DNA of 64,000 nt, taken from the NCBI GenBank assembly GCA_938029725.1, contig CALHGE010000016.1, positions 1 through 64,000 of the forward strand. The letters run 5' to 3'. Below, one piece after another: positions 30,162 through 38,504 of this stretch. Source of the DNA: an uncultured Flavobacteriaceae bacterium (GTDB taxonomy: Bacteria > Bacteroidota > Bacteroidia > Flavobacteriales > Flavobacteriaceae). Position 1 is the first letter of the stretch. Every line of letters begins with the position of its first letter. The notes under the pieces are model-generated. The model worked only from the letters and a program-made list of their open reading frames with translations, did not search any database and was not told where the DNA came from. Both the position numbers and the translations under genes were made by a program.

Positions 30162-30238
30162 ATACCCTCCTAAGTTCCTATGTATTAGAAAGAAAACCCA
30201 AGAGCCTGGCGTGGCGACCTAGGAAGCTTAAGGAGTAT
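30162..30238. repeat. Long imperfect inverted repeat between receptor and DUF5689 lipoprotein genes
   Basis: Arms at 30167-30180 and 30220-30235 (CTCCTAAGTTCCTA against TAGGAAGCTTAAGGAG), paired with small bulges and extendable by three pairs at the outside; 39 bases lie between. It begins about 10 bases after the receptor stop codon and has no T run, so it is more likely an intercistronic mRNA stem that stabilises or weights expression of receptor against lipoprotein. Confidence 0.5.
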
Positions 30239-30244
30239 GTTATT

Positions 30245-32977
30245 TTAAAAGCTAAAGGCTACATTCAAAAAATAGGTTCGCCCATATCCGTACCAATATT
30301 TAGGCGCGAATGATGGGGTACCACTCAAATTATCTTGTTGTAATTGCCCAAAGTTGCCATTTCTGCTTTGCTCGTAACCCCCAGTTCTGAAGGTAGTATC
30401 GAATAGGTTATTCACACTGGCAAAAATGCTCACGTACTTTCCCTTCTTAAGCCAAGATTTTCCTCCTACTAAATTCAGTAAGTAGAAATTATCTAATGCC
30501 TTTTGTAGTAGTAGCTTATCGACGTTTTCTTGTGTAGCATCTGGAAAAGGGTCACCAGTTTCAGGATCTAGATAAAAACTAGCAGTTCTGGTAATCGTTG
30601 AGATATTAGCGTAGTTGTCCGCTAAATAATTTGCAGTTGCTCCTATCCACCAATAGGTTGGCGCCCTATAATTGATACCCAATGCAAAAGCTTTTTGTGG
30701 GCCTTGAGCTAATTTATAATTCCTAACATTTGCCATTCCTAAGTCCACATTTCCATCAGGGTTTATAAAATTTTCCTCCGCGCCAGCCGTATCAAAATTT
30801 ATGGCTACTGAAGGATGGCTCGCATAGGTATACTTTCCAATAGCGGCTACGGCAGAAAGCTTTACAGAAGACGATAATTCATATTCAAACCCGAATTCCA
30901 CACCCATATGAAGTTTGTCTAGATCAGTTAGTACTTCTTGAACAAAATCAGATCCTACCCCTGAATCAACAAAGAAAAAATTAATATCGGTCGTATTTTG
31001 AAAGCGCGTATGAAAAGCAGTTATTCTTCCCGAAAGTTTTGGCAAACGCAGGTAATAGTTAAAATCTGTAGTTGTAATTCTTTCATTTTGGAGATTGACT
31101 ACGACTTCATTGTTTTCTCTAGGGTTGATAAAGACATTTTGTACGGTTGGCGGCTTGTTTAATAAAGCTCCGTTTAGAACGAGCTGATGCCTCCCATTTA
31201 TGCGATAGGTAAACCCTCCTTTAACGCCATGATTTGCTAATGAAACAGGGGCACTTTTTCCTAGAGAATTCTCAGGAAAACGCTGGTTCTGAAAAAGACC
31301 CGCTCTTTGATAGTTTGAATTTAAATAGTTGGTTGATACAAAAGCATCCCACTTATTTCGAGTGTAGCTGATTTGCGCAAAAACATCGAATTGAGTACTA
31401 GCGATATCGTAGTTGTAATTAAAAATATCATTTTCGCCTTTTAAAGCACTCCCATTGCTATCATTCAATGTATTTGAAAACGGGTCTATGTCTTCATGAA
31501 AATCAGCCCCCAAAAGATCATGAATTTTTGCAAAATTCCTTGATTTTAGTTGCCGATAGCTAATTCCAAAGTCAAATTGAAATGCCTCTGTGAGCTTTAA
31601 ATTTCCAATACTATTTAGGGTAAATTGATGGTCGTTAACGACATCATCATAGAAGACATAGCTCGCCTTCTCGTTATTAGAATTGGCTTGATACACTTTG
31701 GTCCAATCAAGTTGTGGGTTCTCAAGAAACCCCTCTTTTGCCAAATTAGCGCTAATAAAATTGGCCCCAATCGGACTATTGATATAGAAACTAGGAAGGT
31801 ATCTATAATAGTTAGGGTCTGGATTTGGAGCATTGTAATAGCCTAGTCTACTTCTATATTTTGATCCGAATTGATATGAAACACCCGTGTTCAAACTAAA
31901 CTTTTTAGCGGCATAGAAATAGTTTAGCATCAAAATTGGCTCCGCAATTCTTCGTTCTCTAGAATTTCGAATTTTGGAATTTTGGAGCCCCCAATAGGGG
32001 TTATATTTTTTGCCTACAAGCTCAAAAACCTCTTCTGTTAGGGCAGATGAACGACCGCGCCTATTAGCGCTTAAAATACCGGTAAAGTTTAGTGTATTAC
32101 TTTTATCAAACTTATATTCTATCGCTCCGAATACTGAATATGAATCATATAAAGTGCCCTCTATATAACCTTGTTTGGCCCACCTTCGCGAAGCCGAAAC
32201 ACTATAGGTAAGCCCTTTCTCTTTTGACTTTGAAGTATGGGTAACCATCAACCTTCCTGCATAGGTTCTATTTGAGGCAGAAGAAGATAATCGGGTACCA
32301 GGTCTAAGCTTTGATGGTCGCGTATCAATATTAGTAGTTCCGAGAATACCTCCAAAATTAAAAGCTGAAGCCTGAAGTCCATGTGTAAATTGCTGGTTTC
32401 TTGTGGCATCATTCAATCCACCCCAGTTATTCCATTGCGGTCGACCATCATAGAATTTATTCATAAGAATTCCATTCAGTAATACCTTCCCATACTGTGA
32501 ATCATATCCGCGAACGCGAAAAAAAGCTTGGCCAAAATCAAAGGCCGCCCGATTTAAAAATATATCTTTTGTAGCCTGCAAGAGTCCGGAAGAATTTGAA
32601 CTGATTTCATCGTCTAGCACTTCAGAGTCGGTAAGGGTAATCAAATTATCTGTCTGTTCTGTAGTGATATCTCTTTCTAGATAGATAGTACCCATATCTA
32701 AGCTATCAGCCTCTAATTCAATCGGAATTCGTTTCACCAGAAAATCTGGATAAGTGACTTTAAAAATATAAGCGCCTTTACTTGAAATACGCAGCTGAAA
32801 AAAGCCTTTTTTATCTGTTAAGGTACCTGTGTTTTCATTTTCTAAACGAACATCTACGCTCGACATTGACGTTTTATCAAGCTGGTTTAAAACCCTTCCG
32901 CTGACTACCAAAACGTCTTGTGCAATGCACGACGTGCAAACCAAAAAGAACGAGACTAATAGCGGTTGACTAAACAT
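30245..32977 (-). CDS. TonB-dependent receptor (carboxypeptidase-like domain) of the nuclease locus
   Basis: A 910-residue outer-membrane receptor. Signal peptide ends near CIAQ (residue 20), then a carboxypeptidase-regulatory-like domain (VSGRVLNQLDKTSMSSVDV ... GTLTDKKGFFQLRI), a plug with RVRGYDSQYGKVLLNG, and a barrel ending FLNVAFSF. The plug includes WNNWGGLNDATRNQQ, like the other receptor at 38.5 kb (WSNWAGLSDVTR), which suggests the two are related to each other more than to the rest. Divergent from the EEP nuclease; followed by the DUF5689 lipoprotein. Ligand inferred to be nuclease products or a nucleic-acid complex. Confidence 0.88.
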   Translation of the reverse strand: MFSQPLLVSFFLVCTSCIAQDVLVVSGRVLNQLDKTSMSSVDVRLENENTGTLTDKKGFFQLRISSKGAYIFKVTYPDFLVKRIPIELEADSLDMGTIYLERDITTEQTDNLITLTDSEVLDDEISSNSSGLLQATKDIFLNRAAFDFGQAFFRVRGYDSQYGKVLLNGILMNKFYDGRPQWNNWGGLNDATRNQQFTHGLQASAFNFGGILGTTNIDTRPSKLRPGTRLSSSASNRTYAGRLMVTHTSKSKEKGLTYSVSASRRWAKQGYIEGTLYDSYSVFGAIEYKFDKSNTLNFTGILSANRRGRSSALTEEVFELVGKKYNPYWGLQNSKIRNSRERRIAEPILMLNYFYAAKKFSLNTGVSYQFGSKYRSRLGYYNAPNPDPNYYRYLPSFYINSPIGANFISANLAKEGFLENPQLDWTKVYQANSNNEKASYVFYDDVVNDHQFTLNSIGNLKLTEAFQFDFGISYRQLKSRNFAKIHDLLGADFHEDIDPFSNTLNDSNGSALKGENDIFNYNYDIASTQFDVFAQISYTRNKWDAFVSTNYLNSNYQRAGLFQNQRFPENSLGKSAPVSLANHGVKGGFTYRINGRHQLVLNGALLNKPPTVQNVFINPRENNEVVVNLQNERITTTDFNYYLRLPKLSGRITAFHTRFQNTTDINFFFVDSGVGSDFVQEVLTDLDKLHMGVEFGFEYELSSSVKLSAVAAIGKYTYASHPSVAINFDTAGAEENFINPDGNVDLGMANVRNYKLAQGPQKAFALGINYRAPTYWWIGATANYLADNYANISTITRTASFYLDPETGDPFPDATQENVDKLLLQKALDNFYLLNLVGGKSWLKKGKYVSIFASVNNLFDTTFRTGGYEQSRNGNFGQLQQDNLSGTPSFAPKYWYGYGRTYFLNVAFSF

Positions 32978-33071
32978 TTGTGTTGGTTAAAGTTCTAAAG
33001 CCGAGACATCAATATATTAAAAAGTAAATAAATAAGTGGGAATTTTCTTTAATTTAAATATATTTAGAGTT

Positions 33072-34130
33072 ATGAAACTGACTAAAAATGAACGCTTTAT
33101 CTTTTTTTTACTTGTAGCGAACTCGTTTTTCATCTTTGCTCAAGAAGACAAAACTTACAGCGTTAAAACCATTGCCTTTTACAATATTGAAAACCTATTT
33201 GATACGGAAAATGATTCTTTGACCTTCGATGATGACCGTACACCTGAGGGAAAAGATAACTGGACCATTGAACGGTACAAAAATAAAATTCAAAATATGT
33301 CTCAGGTATTATCAGAATTGGGAAACGAACTAACGCAAAACGCTGCAGATATTATTGGAATATGTGAAATCGAAAATAGACGCGTTCTAGAAGACTTAAT
33401 ACACCATGAGAACCTGATTGATGAAAATTATGGTATCGTTCATCTCGACTCTCCTGATGAGCGCGGTATTGATGTGGCGCTACTTTATAAAAGAAAATCT
33501 TTTATAGTAAACACATTCAAAAGTCACAGATTGCTTTTATCTAACACGAAAGGCTTTAGAGATTACACTAGAGATCAACTTGTAGTGAGCGGCTATTTAG
33601 ATAATGAAAAAATCCATTTTATTGTGAATCATTGGCCTTCACGAAGTGGTGGAGAAGCTCGCAGCAAACCAAATCGCATAGCCGCAGCTAAACTGAATAA
33701 AAGAATTATAGATTCTCTTCAGAAATTAGATATTGACGCCAAAATTATAAGTATGGGTGACTTTAATGACGACCCTGTTGACGAAAGCTTAAAAAATATT
33801 TTAAGAACTAAAGGAACTAAGAATACTTTAGAAGCAGTGGATTTGTTTAACCCTTTTGAAAAGCTTTTTAAAAAAGGAATTGGTTCTCTAGCCTATCGGG
33901 ATAGGTGGAATCTCTTCGACCAAATGTTCTTTACCAGTAATTTAATTAGTGATACAAAAGATAGTTATAGCTTCTGGAAAGCTGGAGTCTATAACCCATC
34001 TTACCTTTTAGACCCCAAAGGAAGGTACAAAGGATACCCACTGCGCACCTATGCCGGTGGGAGCTATATTGGTGGGTATTCAGACCATTTTCCGGTGTAT
34101 ATGTACTTGATAAAAGAAAGTAACCATTAA
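33072..34130 (+). CDS. Secreted endonuclease/exonuclease/phosphatase (EEP) family nuclease
   Basis: About 352 residues from the ATG at 33072, which gives a clean signal peptide (MKLTKNERFIFFLLVANSFF, cut after FAQ); an upstream GTG frame adds 12 unlikely residues. All EEP landmarks are present: FYNIENLFDTEND (Asn), IGICEIENR (metal Glu), VNHWPSRSGGE (His), SMGDFNDDP (Asp-Asn) and GGYSDHFPV (Asp-His). Not a lipoprotein, so periplasmic or secreted. Divergent from the TonB receptor, whose intergenic region of about 95 bases must hold both promoters. Expected to cut nucleic acid or phosphodiesters. Confidence 0.93.
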   Translation: MKLTKNERFIFFLLVANSFFIFAQEDKTYSVKTIAFYNIENLFDTENDSLTFDDDRTPEGKDNWTIERYKNKIQNMSQVLSELGNELTQNAADIIGICEIENRRVLEDLIHHENLIDENYGIVHLDSPDERGIDVALLYKRKSFIVNTFKSHRLLLSNTKGFRDYTRDQLVVSGYLDNEKIHFIVNHWPSRSGGEARSKPNRIAAAKLNKRIIDSLQKLDIDAKIISMGDFNDDPVDESLKNILRTKGTKNTLEAVDLFNPFEKLFKKGIGSLAYRDRWNLFDQMFFTSNLISDTKDSYSFWKAGVYNPSYLLDPKGRYKGYPLRTYAGGSYIGGYSDHFPVYMYLIKESNH

Positions 34131-34222
34131 AACTCGAAAACAAGGGAGACTGATCATGCACTCTGTGGTATCATTGAAGCAACCTTATTCGATATAGGGT
34201 ATCTTACAATAAAACATAGGCT

Positions 34223-34720
34223 ATGAGAAAACTATTAGTATACTGTCTAACAACTTTTTTTATCTCATGCGGCACAAATGATGACCATCTAGAACGTGAA
34301 TGCGGAGGGGTTATTGATTACTTTAATGCAGGGCTATTTAAAATTGAATTGGTAGATGCATTAGGCACTAATCTCATTCAAGATGGTACATATAACCCTG
34401 ATCATATTACGGCAAGTATCAATGGTGATGCCCGTAGCGGAGTTTTCAAGAACTTCGACGCTTCGCTTAGTCGAGATACCATACGTTTATACACGCTTGG
34501 AAGTGATGGGGAGAACAGATGGTTATTACACCTATCAGAAACAGATACTGATACTTTAGACTTTAGCCTATCATCAATAGCGGATAGTTACCTTGATGCT
34601 GGCATTCTATTTTGCGGTAGGCCTCAAATATTGAATTCAGCAAGCTATAATGGAAAATCTATTGCATTGACTTCTACTACAGGAACAATTACCATAGGAA
34701 ACGTTCGTGTATTGAAGTAA
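34223..34720 (+). CDS. Small lipoprotein, unknown family
   Basis: A 165-residue lipoprotein with lipobox Cys16 (FFISC) and an acidic start after it (GTNDDHLERE), as in surface-exposed Bacteroidota lipoproteins. Two more Cys (ECGG and FCGRP) could form a disulfide. The body is beta-rich (FKIELVDALGTNL, TIRLYTLGSDGENRWLLHLS). Not recognised. It is 92 bases after the EEP nuclease on the same strand, so it may belong to the nuclease locus. Confidence 0.75.
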   Translation: MRKLLVYCLTTFFISCGTNDDHLERECGGVIDYFNAGLFKIELVDALGTNLIQDGTYNPDHITASINGDARSGVFKNFDASLSRDTIRLYTLGSDGENRWLLHLSETDTDTLDFSLSSIADSYLDAGILFCGRPQILNSASYNGKSIALTSTTGTITIGNVRVLK

Positions 34721-34739
34721 TTCAGAAAACCTCTACAAA

Positions 34740-35327
34740 TTATAATTTGGTCAATTGTAGGTTTCGCCACTTGACTTTAATACCTCCACCATCATGAATT
34801 TGAAGTGCTATTGATCCTTCACCAGCTCCAATGATTTCGTCTGTAAGGCTAATCATTTCAGTACCATTCAGCCAAGAAGTTACCCTAGCACCATCTACCC
34901 GAATTTTCATTTCATTCCAGGCTCCCATTTTAAGAGCTTTATCTTTCTCTGGAGCTGGTTTAATCAACCAACCGCGGCCGTAAGATTCATAGACTCCACC
35001 GGTAGCATTGCCTGGCGGTGCCACTTCAACTTGCCAGCCACTAACTTTTGTGCCTTCAACTGTTGAGCGAATGAACACGCCACTATTGCCATTGGCCTCT
35101 TGTTTAAATTCTAAGGTCAGTTCAAAATTTTTGTACTGCTCATTGGTACCCAAATACCCATATTGCGCATCTGGTCCACTTTCACAAACTAAAAGCCCCT
35201 CTTCTACGTACCATTTTTCGGTGCCATAGATCGTCCAGCCGTCTAAATTTTCTCCATTAAAAAGAGCATCTTGAGCTGCTAGAGGTATTGCTATTAAGAG
35301 TGCTACTAGTGCTAGTATTTTTTTCAT
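34740..35327 (-). CDS. DUF1080 (3-keto-disaccharide hydrolase-like) secreted protein
   Basis: A 195-residue protein with signal peptide (MKKILALVALLIAIPLAAQ) and one DUF1080 jelly-roll domain: ALFNGENLDGWTIYG, YLGTNEQYKNFELTLEFKQ, NSGVFIRST, NEMKIRVDGARVTSWLNG, and IALQIHDGGGIKVKWRNL. The fold is of laminarinase type; some members cleave 3-keto-glycosides. Periplasmic or secreted. Its place among nuclease genes is not explained; a role in sugar or nucleoside breakdown would be speculative. Confidence 0.9.
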   Translation of the reverse strand: MKKILALVALLIAIPLAAQDALFNGENLDGWTIYGTEKWYVEEGLLVCESGPDAQYGYLGTNEQYKNFELTLEFKQEANGNSGVFIRSTVEGTKVSGWQVEVAPPGNATGGVYESYGRGWLIKPAPEKDKALKMGAWNEMKIRVDGARVTSWLNGTEMISLTDEIIGAGEGSIALQIHDGGGIKVKWRNLQLTKL

Positions 35328-35458
35328 TTTAGTACGTTTTTATACGATTAGAGATTCTATAAAAAAAACCTGAAGTTTCCGTTAAAGGGCCATGCCATTT
35401 TTGACATATATTCCTGCGCCAAAAAATTCTAATTTTCTCTCAGGTGATAAAATATTTT

Positions 35459-35899
35459 TCAATTAAACCATTGCCCGTAAGGAATACGACTTAAAATCAA
35501 CAGCAATCCTAGTCCGTAAAAAATTGCAATGTTTTTGAATTTCTTTTTGCCCTCTACAAACTTCTTATGGCGTGACCAACCGACAGTAATTAGAACAATA
35601 GCTATAATATTTGTAAAGGGGTGTTCTACCGCGAGCAAACGTGATGCTGAGTTCAAACCGCCCATTCCTAATTCTTGAATCGCATTTAAACCACTTGGTG
35701 AAACAAAAAATAATAGCAAGCCTATCAGCAACATGATATGTGAGATTATTAGCGCGAACAGACTGAGCCGAAAATCTTTCTCTAGCGTAAACATTTTATT
35801 GCCCAACCAACCCCTAATGGCATTTATAACCGCTAATATTAGAATAGCCAATGCGGCATAAGCAATGTAGGAGTGAATGACTTGAATAGTTTCGTACAT
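35459..35899 (-). CDS. Four-helix membrane protein with conserved-looking histidines
   Basis: A 146-residue inner-membrane protein with four hydrophobic helices (YIAYAALAILILAVINA, LSLFALIISHIMLLIGLLLFF, TNIIAIVLITVGW, IAIFYGLGLLLILSRI). Histidines lie near helix ends (QVIHSY, ISHIML, VEHPFTN, SRHKKF), as in small b-type cytochrome-like proteins, but haem binding is not shown. It begins 15 bases after the endonuclease I gene on the same strand and is probably cotranscribed. Confidence 0.72.
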   Translation of the reverse strand: MYETIQVIHSYIAYAALAILILAVINAIRGWLGNKMFTLEKDFRLSLFALIISHIMLLIGLLLFFVSPSGLNAIQELGMGGLNSASRLLAVEHPFTNIIAIVLITVGWSRHKKFVEGKKKFKNIAIFYGLGLLLILSRIPYGQWFN

Positions 35900-35914
35900 G
35901 ATGTTGATTTTAAA

Positions 35915-37267
35915 TTATTCCCACTTATTTTCTGCAGCGTCTCCACCCCATATCAAAGTAGCAAGGTAAGGATTATCTATAAATGGGTTTCTGTTACCTT
36001 GAGCGGCTTCAATCGCAACATTTCTTTGCATTTCAAATGAGGAAACTGGATCTTCAACATTCCATTTTAAAAACAAATCGACAGTACCTACCTTAGAAAT
36101 ATCTTCATTATATCTAACATTTAGATATAGAATCATACGCGCAACATCTCCTTTCCATTCATCGCCAGGATACCAGTTCTCCCCATTTAGTCCATAAGAA
36201 CCTAAACCTTCAATAAAAGGAAAATTTGAGCGATCTTCATTTACAATTGCATCACAAGACCTAAGGTGATGTAAATCTGTAACAGCGTCCTCCGCCCTTA
36301 ACAATGATTGCGGATAAACATGCTCTGTATTAAAGGTTTGTGGTGAATATGAGTTTGTGCCAGAAGTATATTCCTCCCAATACCTACTTTCTGTTGAATA
36401 CATTAAAGTAACATTATCAGAATTGGTTAAATCTGCATCTGCATTGTACAAATGCTCGTGCCTTTGACCATAAGACAAAATGGTCGTATGATTTCTGGTT
36501 GTATGGTTTTTAAGCTGTTGGTAGTTGACTTCGCTATTTTCAGTCAGACCCAAATCGCCATAGTAATATTCAAGATTGGTAGGAATGTTTAAAGCGATAG
36601 CCTCTAAAACATCAACCGTGACTGTAGCGGTAGAACAGGTTGCCGTTGGATTGTCATCATCACATATCGTATACTGAAAAGTATCTTGTCCAGTAAAATC
36701 ACTAGCCGGAGTGTATGTTATTTTACCGTCAGTATCTAAGACTGCATTACCCGAGCTTGAACTACTTTCAACAGAAAAATAACTTGCATTGTCCACAACT
36801 ATGTCGTTCTCTATTACACTTTCAATAACGAGCACACTATTTTTAGTTGTTGCTACGGAGTCGTCAGTAGCCGAGGGGGAACCTTCATCTACAACATCAA
36901 TTATTACTGTAGCCGAAGAACAATTCGGGGTTGATTCATTGTCACATAAGGTGTAAGTAAAGGAATCTTCCCCTGAAAAGCTTTGGGCAGGTTGGTACAG
37001 AAAAGTGCCATCTCTATTATCTTCAATACTTCCTCCTTCAGTTGTGGTTGCATCAAAAGATGTGATTGTAGCATTGCTAACTTTATCATTATCTAAAATA
37101 CCAGAAATACTATTTACTTGATCTTCCATTGCTAAGAAAGTATCATCTTTTGCTTCTGGTTTTTCTGACGAAACTGGCAGTTCTATTTCTGGTTCTAATG
37201 TTTCTCCACTAGAAGAACAAGCAAATAAAATAAGGCTAAAAATGAATACAAATATGTTCTTTTTCAT
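35915..37267 (-). CDS. Endonuclease I-family surface lipoprotein with two Ig-like domains
   Basis: A 450-residue lipoprotein: lipobox Cys17 (LILFAC), acidic spacer, two cadherin/Big-like beta domains (about 38-126 and 131-221, each with GEDSFTYTLCDN or GQDTFQYTICDD and a disulfide-ready Cys pair), then a nuclease domain (228-450). The nuclease has FNTEHVYPQSLLR and DLHHLRSCDAIVNEDRSN, the beta-beta-alpha-metal site of E. coli EndA/Vibrio Dns-type enzymes, and GDEWKGDVARMILYLN. It would hydrolyse DNA or RNA outside the cell. Sits between a receptor/lipoprotein operon and a 4-TM gene; a terminator separates it from the upstream lipoprotein gene. Confidence 0.93.
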   Translation of the reverse strand: MKKNIFVFIFSLILFACSSSGETLEPEIELPVSSEKPEAKDDTFLAMEDQVNSISGILDNDKVSNATITSFDATTTEGGSIEDNRDGTFLYQPAQSFSGEDSFTYTLCDNESTPNCSSATVIIDVVDEGSPSATDDSVATTKNSVLVIESVIENDIVVDNASYFSVESSSSSGNAVLDTDGKITYTPASDFTGQDTFQYTICDDDNPTATCSTATVTVDVLEAIALNIPTNLEYYYGDLGLTENSEVNYQQLKNHTTRNHTTILSYGQRHEHLYNADADLTNSDNVTLMYSTESRYWEEYTSGTNSYSPQTFNTEHVYPQSLLRAEDAVTDLHHLRSCDAIVNEDRSNFPFIEGLGSYGLNGENWYPGDEWKGDVARMILYLNVRYNEDISKVGTVDLFLKWNVEDPVSSFEMQRNVAIEAAQGNRNPFIDNPYLATLIWGGDAAENKWE

Positions 37268-37282
37268 ATTTTAAAAATACAA

Positions 37283-37314
37283 AAAACCTCCATCATAAAA
37301 ATGATAGAGGTTTT
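37283..37314 (-). terminator. Intrinsic terminator after the tandem-repeat lipoprotein gene
   Basis: Stem AAAACCTCCATCAT / ATGATAGAGGTTTT, 13 of 14 pairs, loop of 4, T-rich on the minus strand. It ends the receptor/lipoprotein transcript and implies a separate promoter for the endonuclease I gene, though the gap is short. Confidence 0.78.
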
Positions 37315-37339
37315 ATAATATTATTTTAAAAGAAATCTG

Positions 37340-38494
37340 CTATTGAAGAACCCAATCACCACCAGTTTTAATAACTGCTAACGTTTCTACTCCACCAGCT
37401 CCATTAAAAATATCAAAAGCAACTACGTATTTCTGACCTTCTTCCGCTGCTGAATCCAAGTTGTTTAAGACTAGGACAGTAGCCTCTAATAACATGTCAT
37501 CCGACCAGAAGTTATCATTGCCATTTCTACGATCAAAGTTGCTAAAATTTCCTGCGCTATCCGCTGGGCCTGGATACTTATCAGCTAACTGTGTCGAAAT
37601 TAACGTAAAATCAGCTCCTGTAAAAGTATACGCAATTGTATTATCTGGCACCCATGTTGTACCATCATAACCAAATTGTAAAGTTTGCTCTAAAACGTTA
37701 CTGTAAGCAGTAAAATCGGTGCCATCAAAAATAAAGTTTTTTACAAAACTATATGTTGTTCTATCATCAGTACTTCCATCTTCATCTACATCATCTTCAT
37801 CAGTTTGAAACAATTTGAACATAAATGGAACAATATCACCCGCAGCTTTAGGGTTAAATTTGAATTTATCTTTTAAGAAAACAGGTAATTTAGCTTCAGC
37901 CTCATCTTCCGATGAAAAATTAGGAAAGCCTTCACCTACCAAATTATACTCGTCATCAGTTAAACCTTGAATAAAATTCCATTCTCCGTTGTTAAAGAAA
38001 AACCCATTATTAAGCGTGTTTGTGGAACCATCAAAGAAATCATAGGTTAAAGAAACTAAAGTTCTACTATCTGGACTAGGGTATTTTGTGTTTAACAACT
38101 CAATAATCTGGTCATTATCATCAAAATTATCAAAACGCTCTGTGTCAGGATTTGCATCATAATCTTCAGTAGTTACCTCATAAACAATTAGATTACTTTC
38201 CGTTGAGGCACGAGCAAACAATTTGTATGTTACGTTAGCTGTTGAACCTTCACCCCAGAATGGAAATGCATCATTCAAAATAGTTGGTATCATAGCTTTT
38301 GCGTCATCTACATTACTAAAGTTACCAAACCCTAAGTCTAATGTTTCATAATCATCATCAGAAATGGTGTAATCTGTAGTACCAATAACCGCCGCTTCAT
38401 TGGCTTCTAATTCATCAAAAATATCATCTACCGGATTACAACTAGAAATAAAACCAGCTAAGACTACTGCGATTAAATATGTTATTTTTTTCAT
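37340..38494 (-). CDS. Receptor-partner lipoprotein with tandem repeat domains
   Basis: A 384-residue acidic lipoprotein, lipid Cys19 (GFISSC), followed by VDDIFDELE. It is built from repeats: residues 41-93 (SDDDYETLDLGFGNFSNVDD ... YKLF) and 177-229 (TDDEYNLVGEGFPNFSSEDE ... FKLF) align well, with later parts (NNGEWNF and DGTTWVP; LLNTKYPSPDS and LADKYPGPADS) also matching and a partial third copy at the end. Not SusD by sequence. It starts 10 bases after the receptor, so the pair act together at the surface, in the manner of SusC/SusD but with a different lipoprotein. Not recognised as a named family. Confidence 0.82.
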   Translation of the reverse strand: MKKITYLIAVVLAGFISSCNPVDDIFDELEANEAAVIGTTDYTISDDDYETLDLGFGNFSNVDDAKAMIPTILNDAFPFWGEGSTANVTYKLFARASTESNLIVYEVTTEDYDANPDTERFDNFDDNDQIIELLNTKYPSPDSRTLVSLTYDFFDGSTNTLNNGFFFNNGEWNFIQGLTDDEYNLVGEGFPNFSSEDEAEAKLPVFLKDKFKFNPKAAGDIVPFMFKLFQTDEDDVDEDGSTDDRTTYSFVKNFIFDGTDFTAYSNVLEQTLQFGYDGTTWVPDNTIAYTFTGADFTLISTQLADKYPGPADSAGNFSNFDRRNGNDNFWSDDMLLEATVLVLNNLDSAAEEGQKYVVAFDIFNGAGGVETLAVIKTGGDWVLQ

Positions 38495-38504
38495 GTTATT
38501 TTTT

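Noticed and set aside
33036..33071. Upstream GTG start for the EEP nuclease
   Set aside because: Adds 12 residues before a clear signal peptide; the ATG at 33072 explains the N terminus better.
34154..34195. 13-codon ORF after a GGGAG-like sequence between EEP nuclease and the small lipoprotein
   Set aside because: Too short and of ordinary composition; Shine-Dalgarno use is rare in this group, so the purine run is weak evidence.
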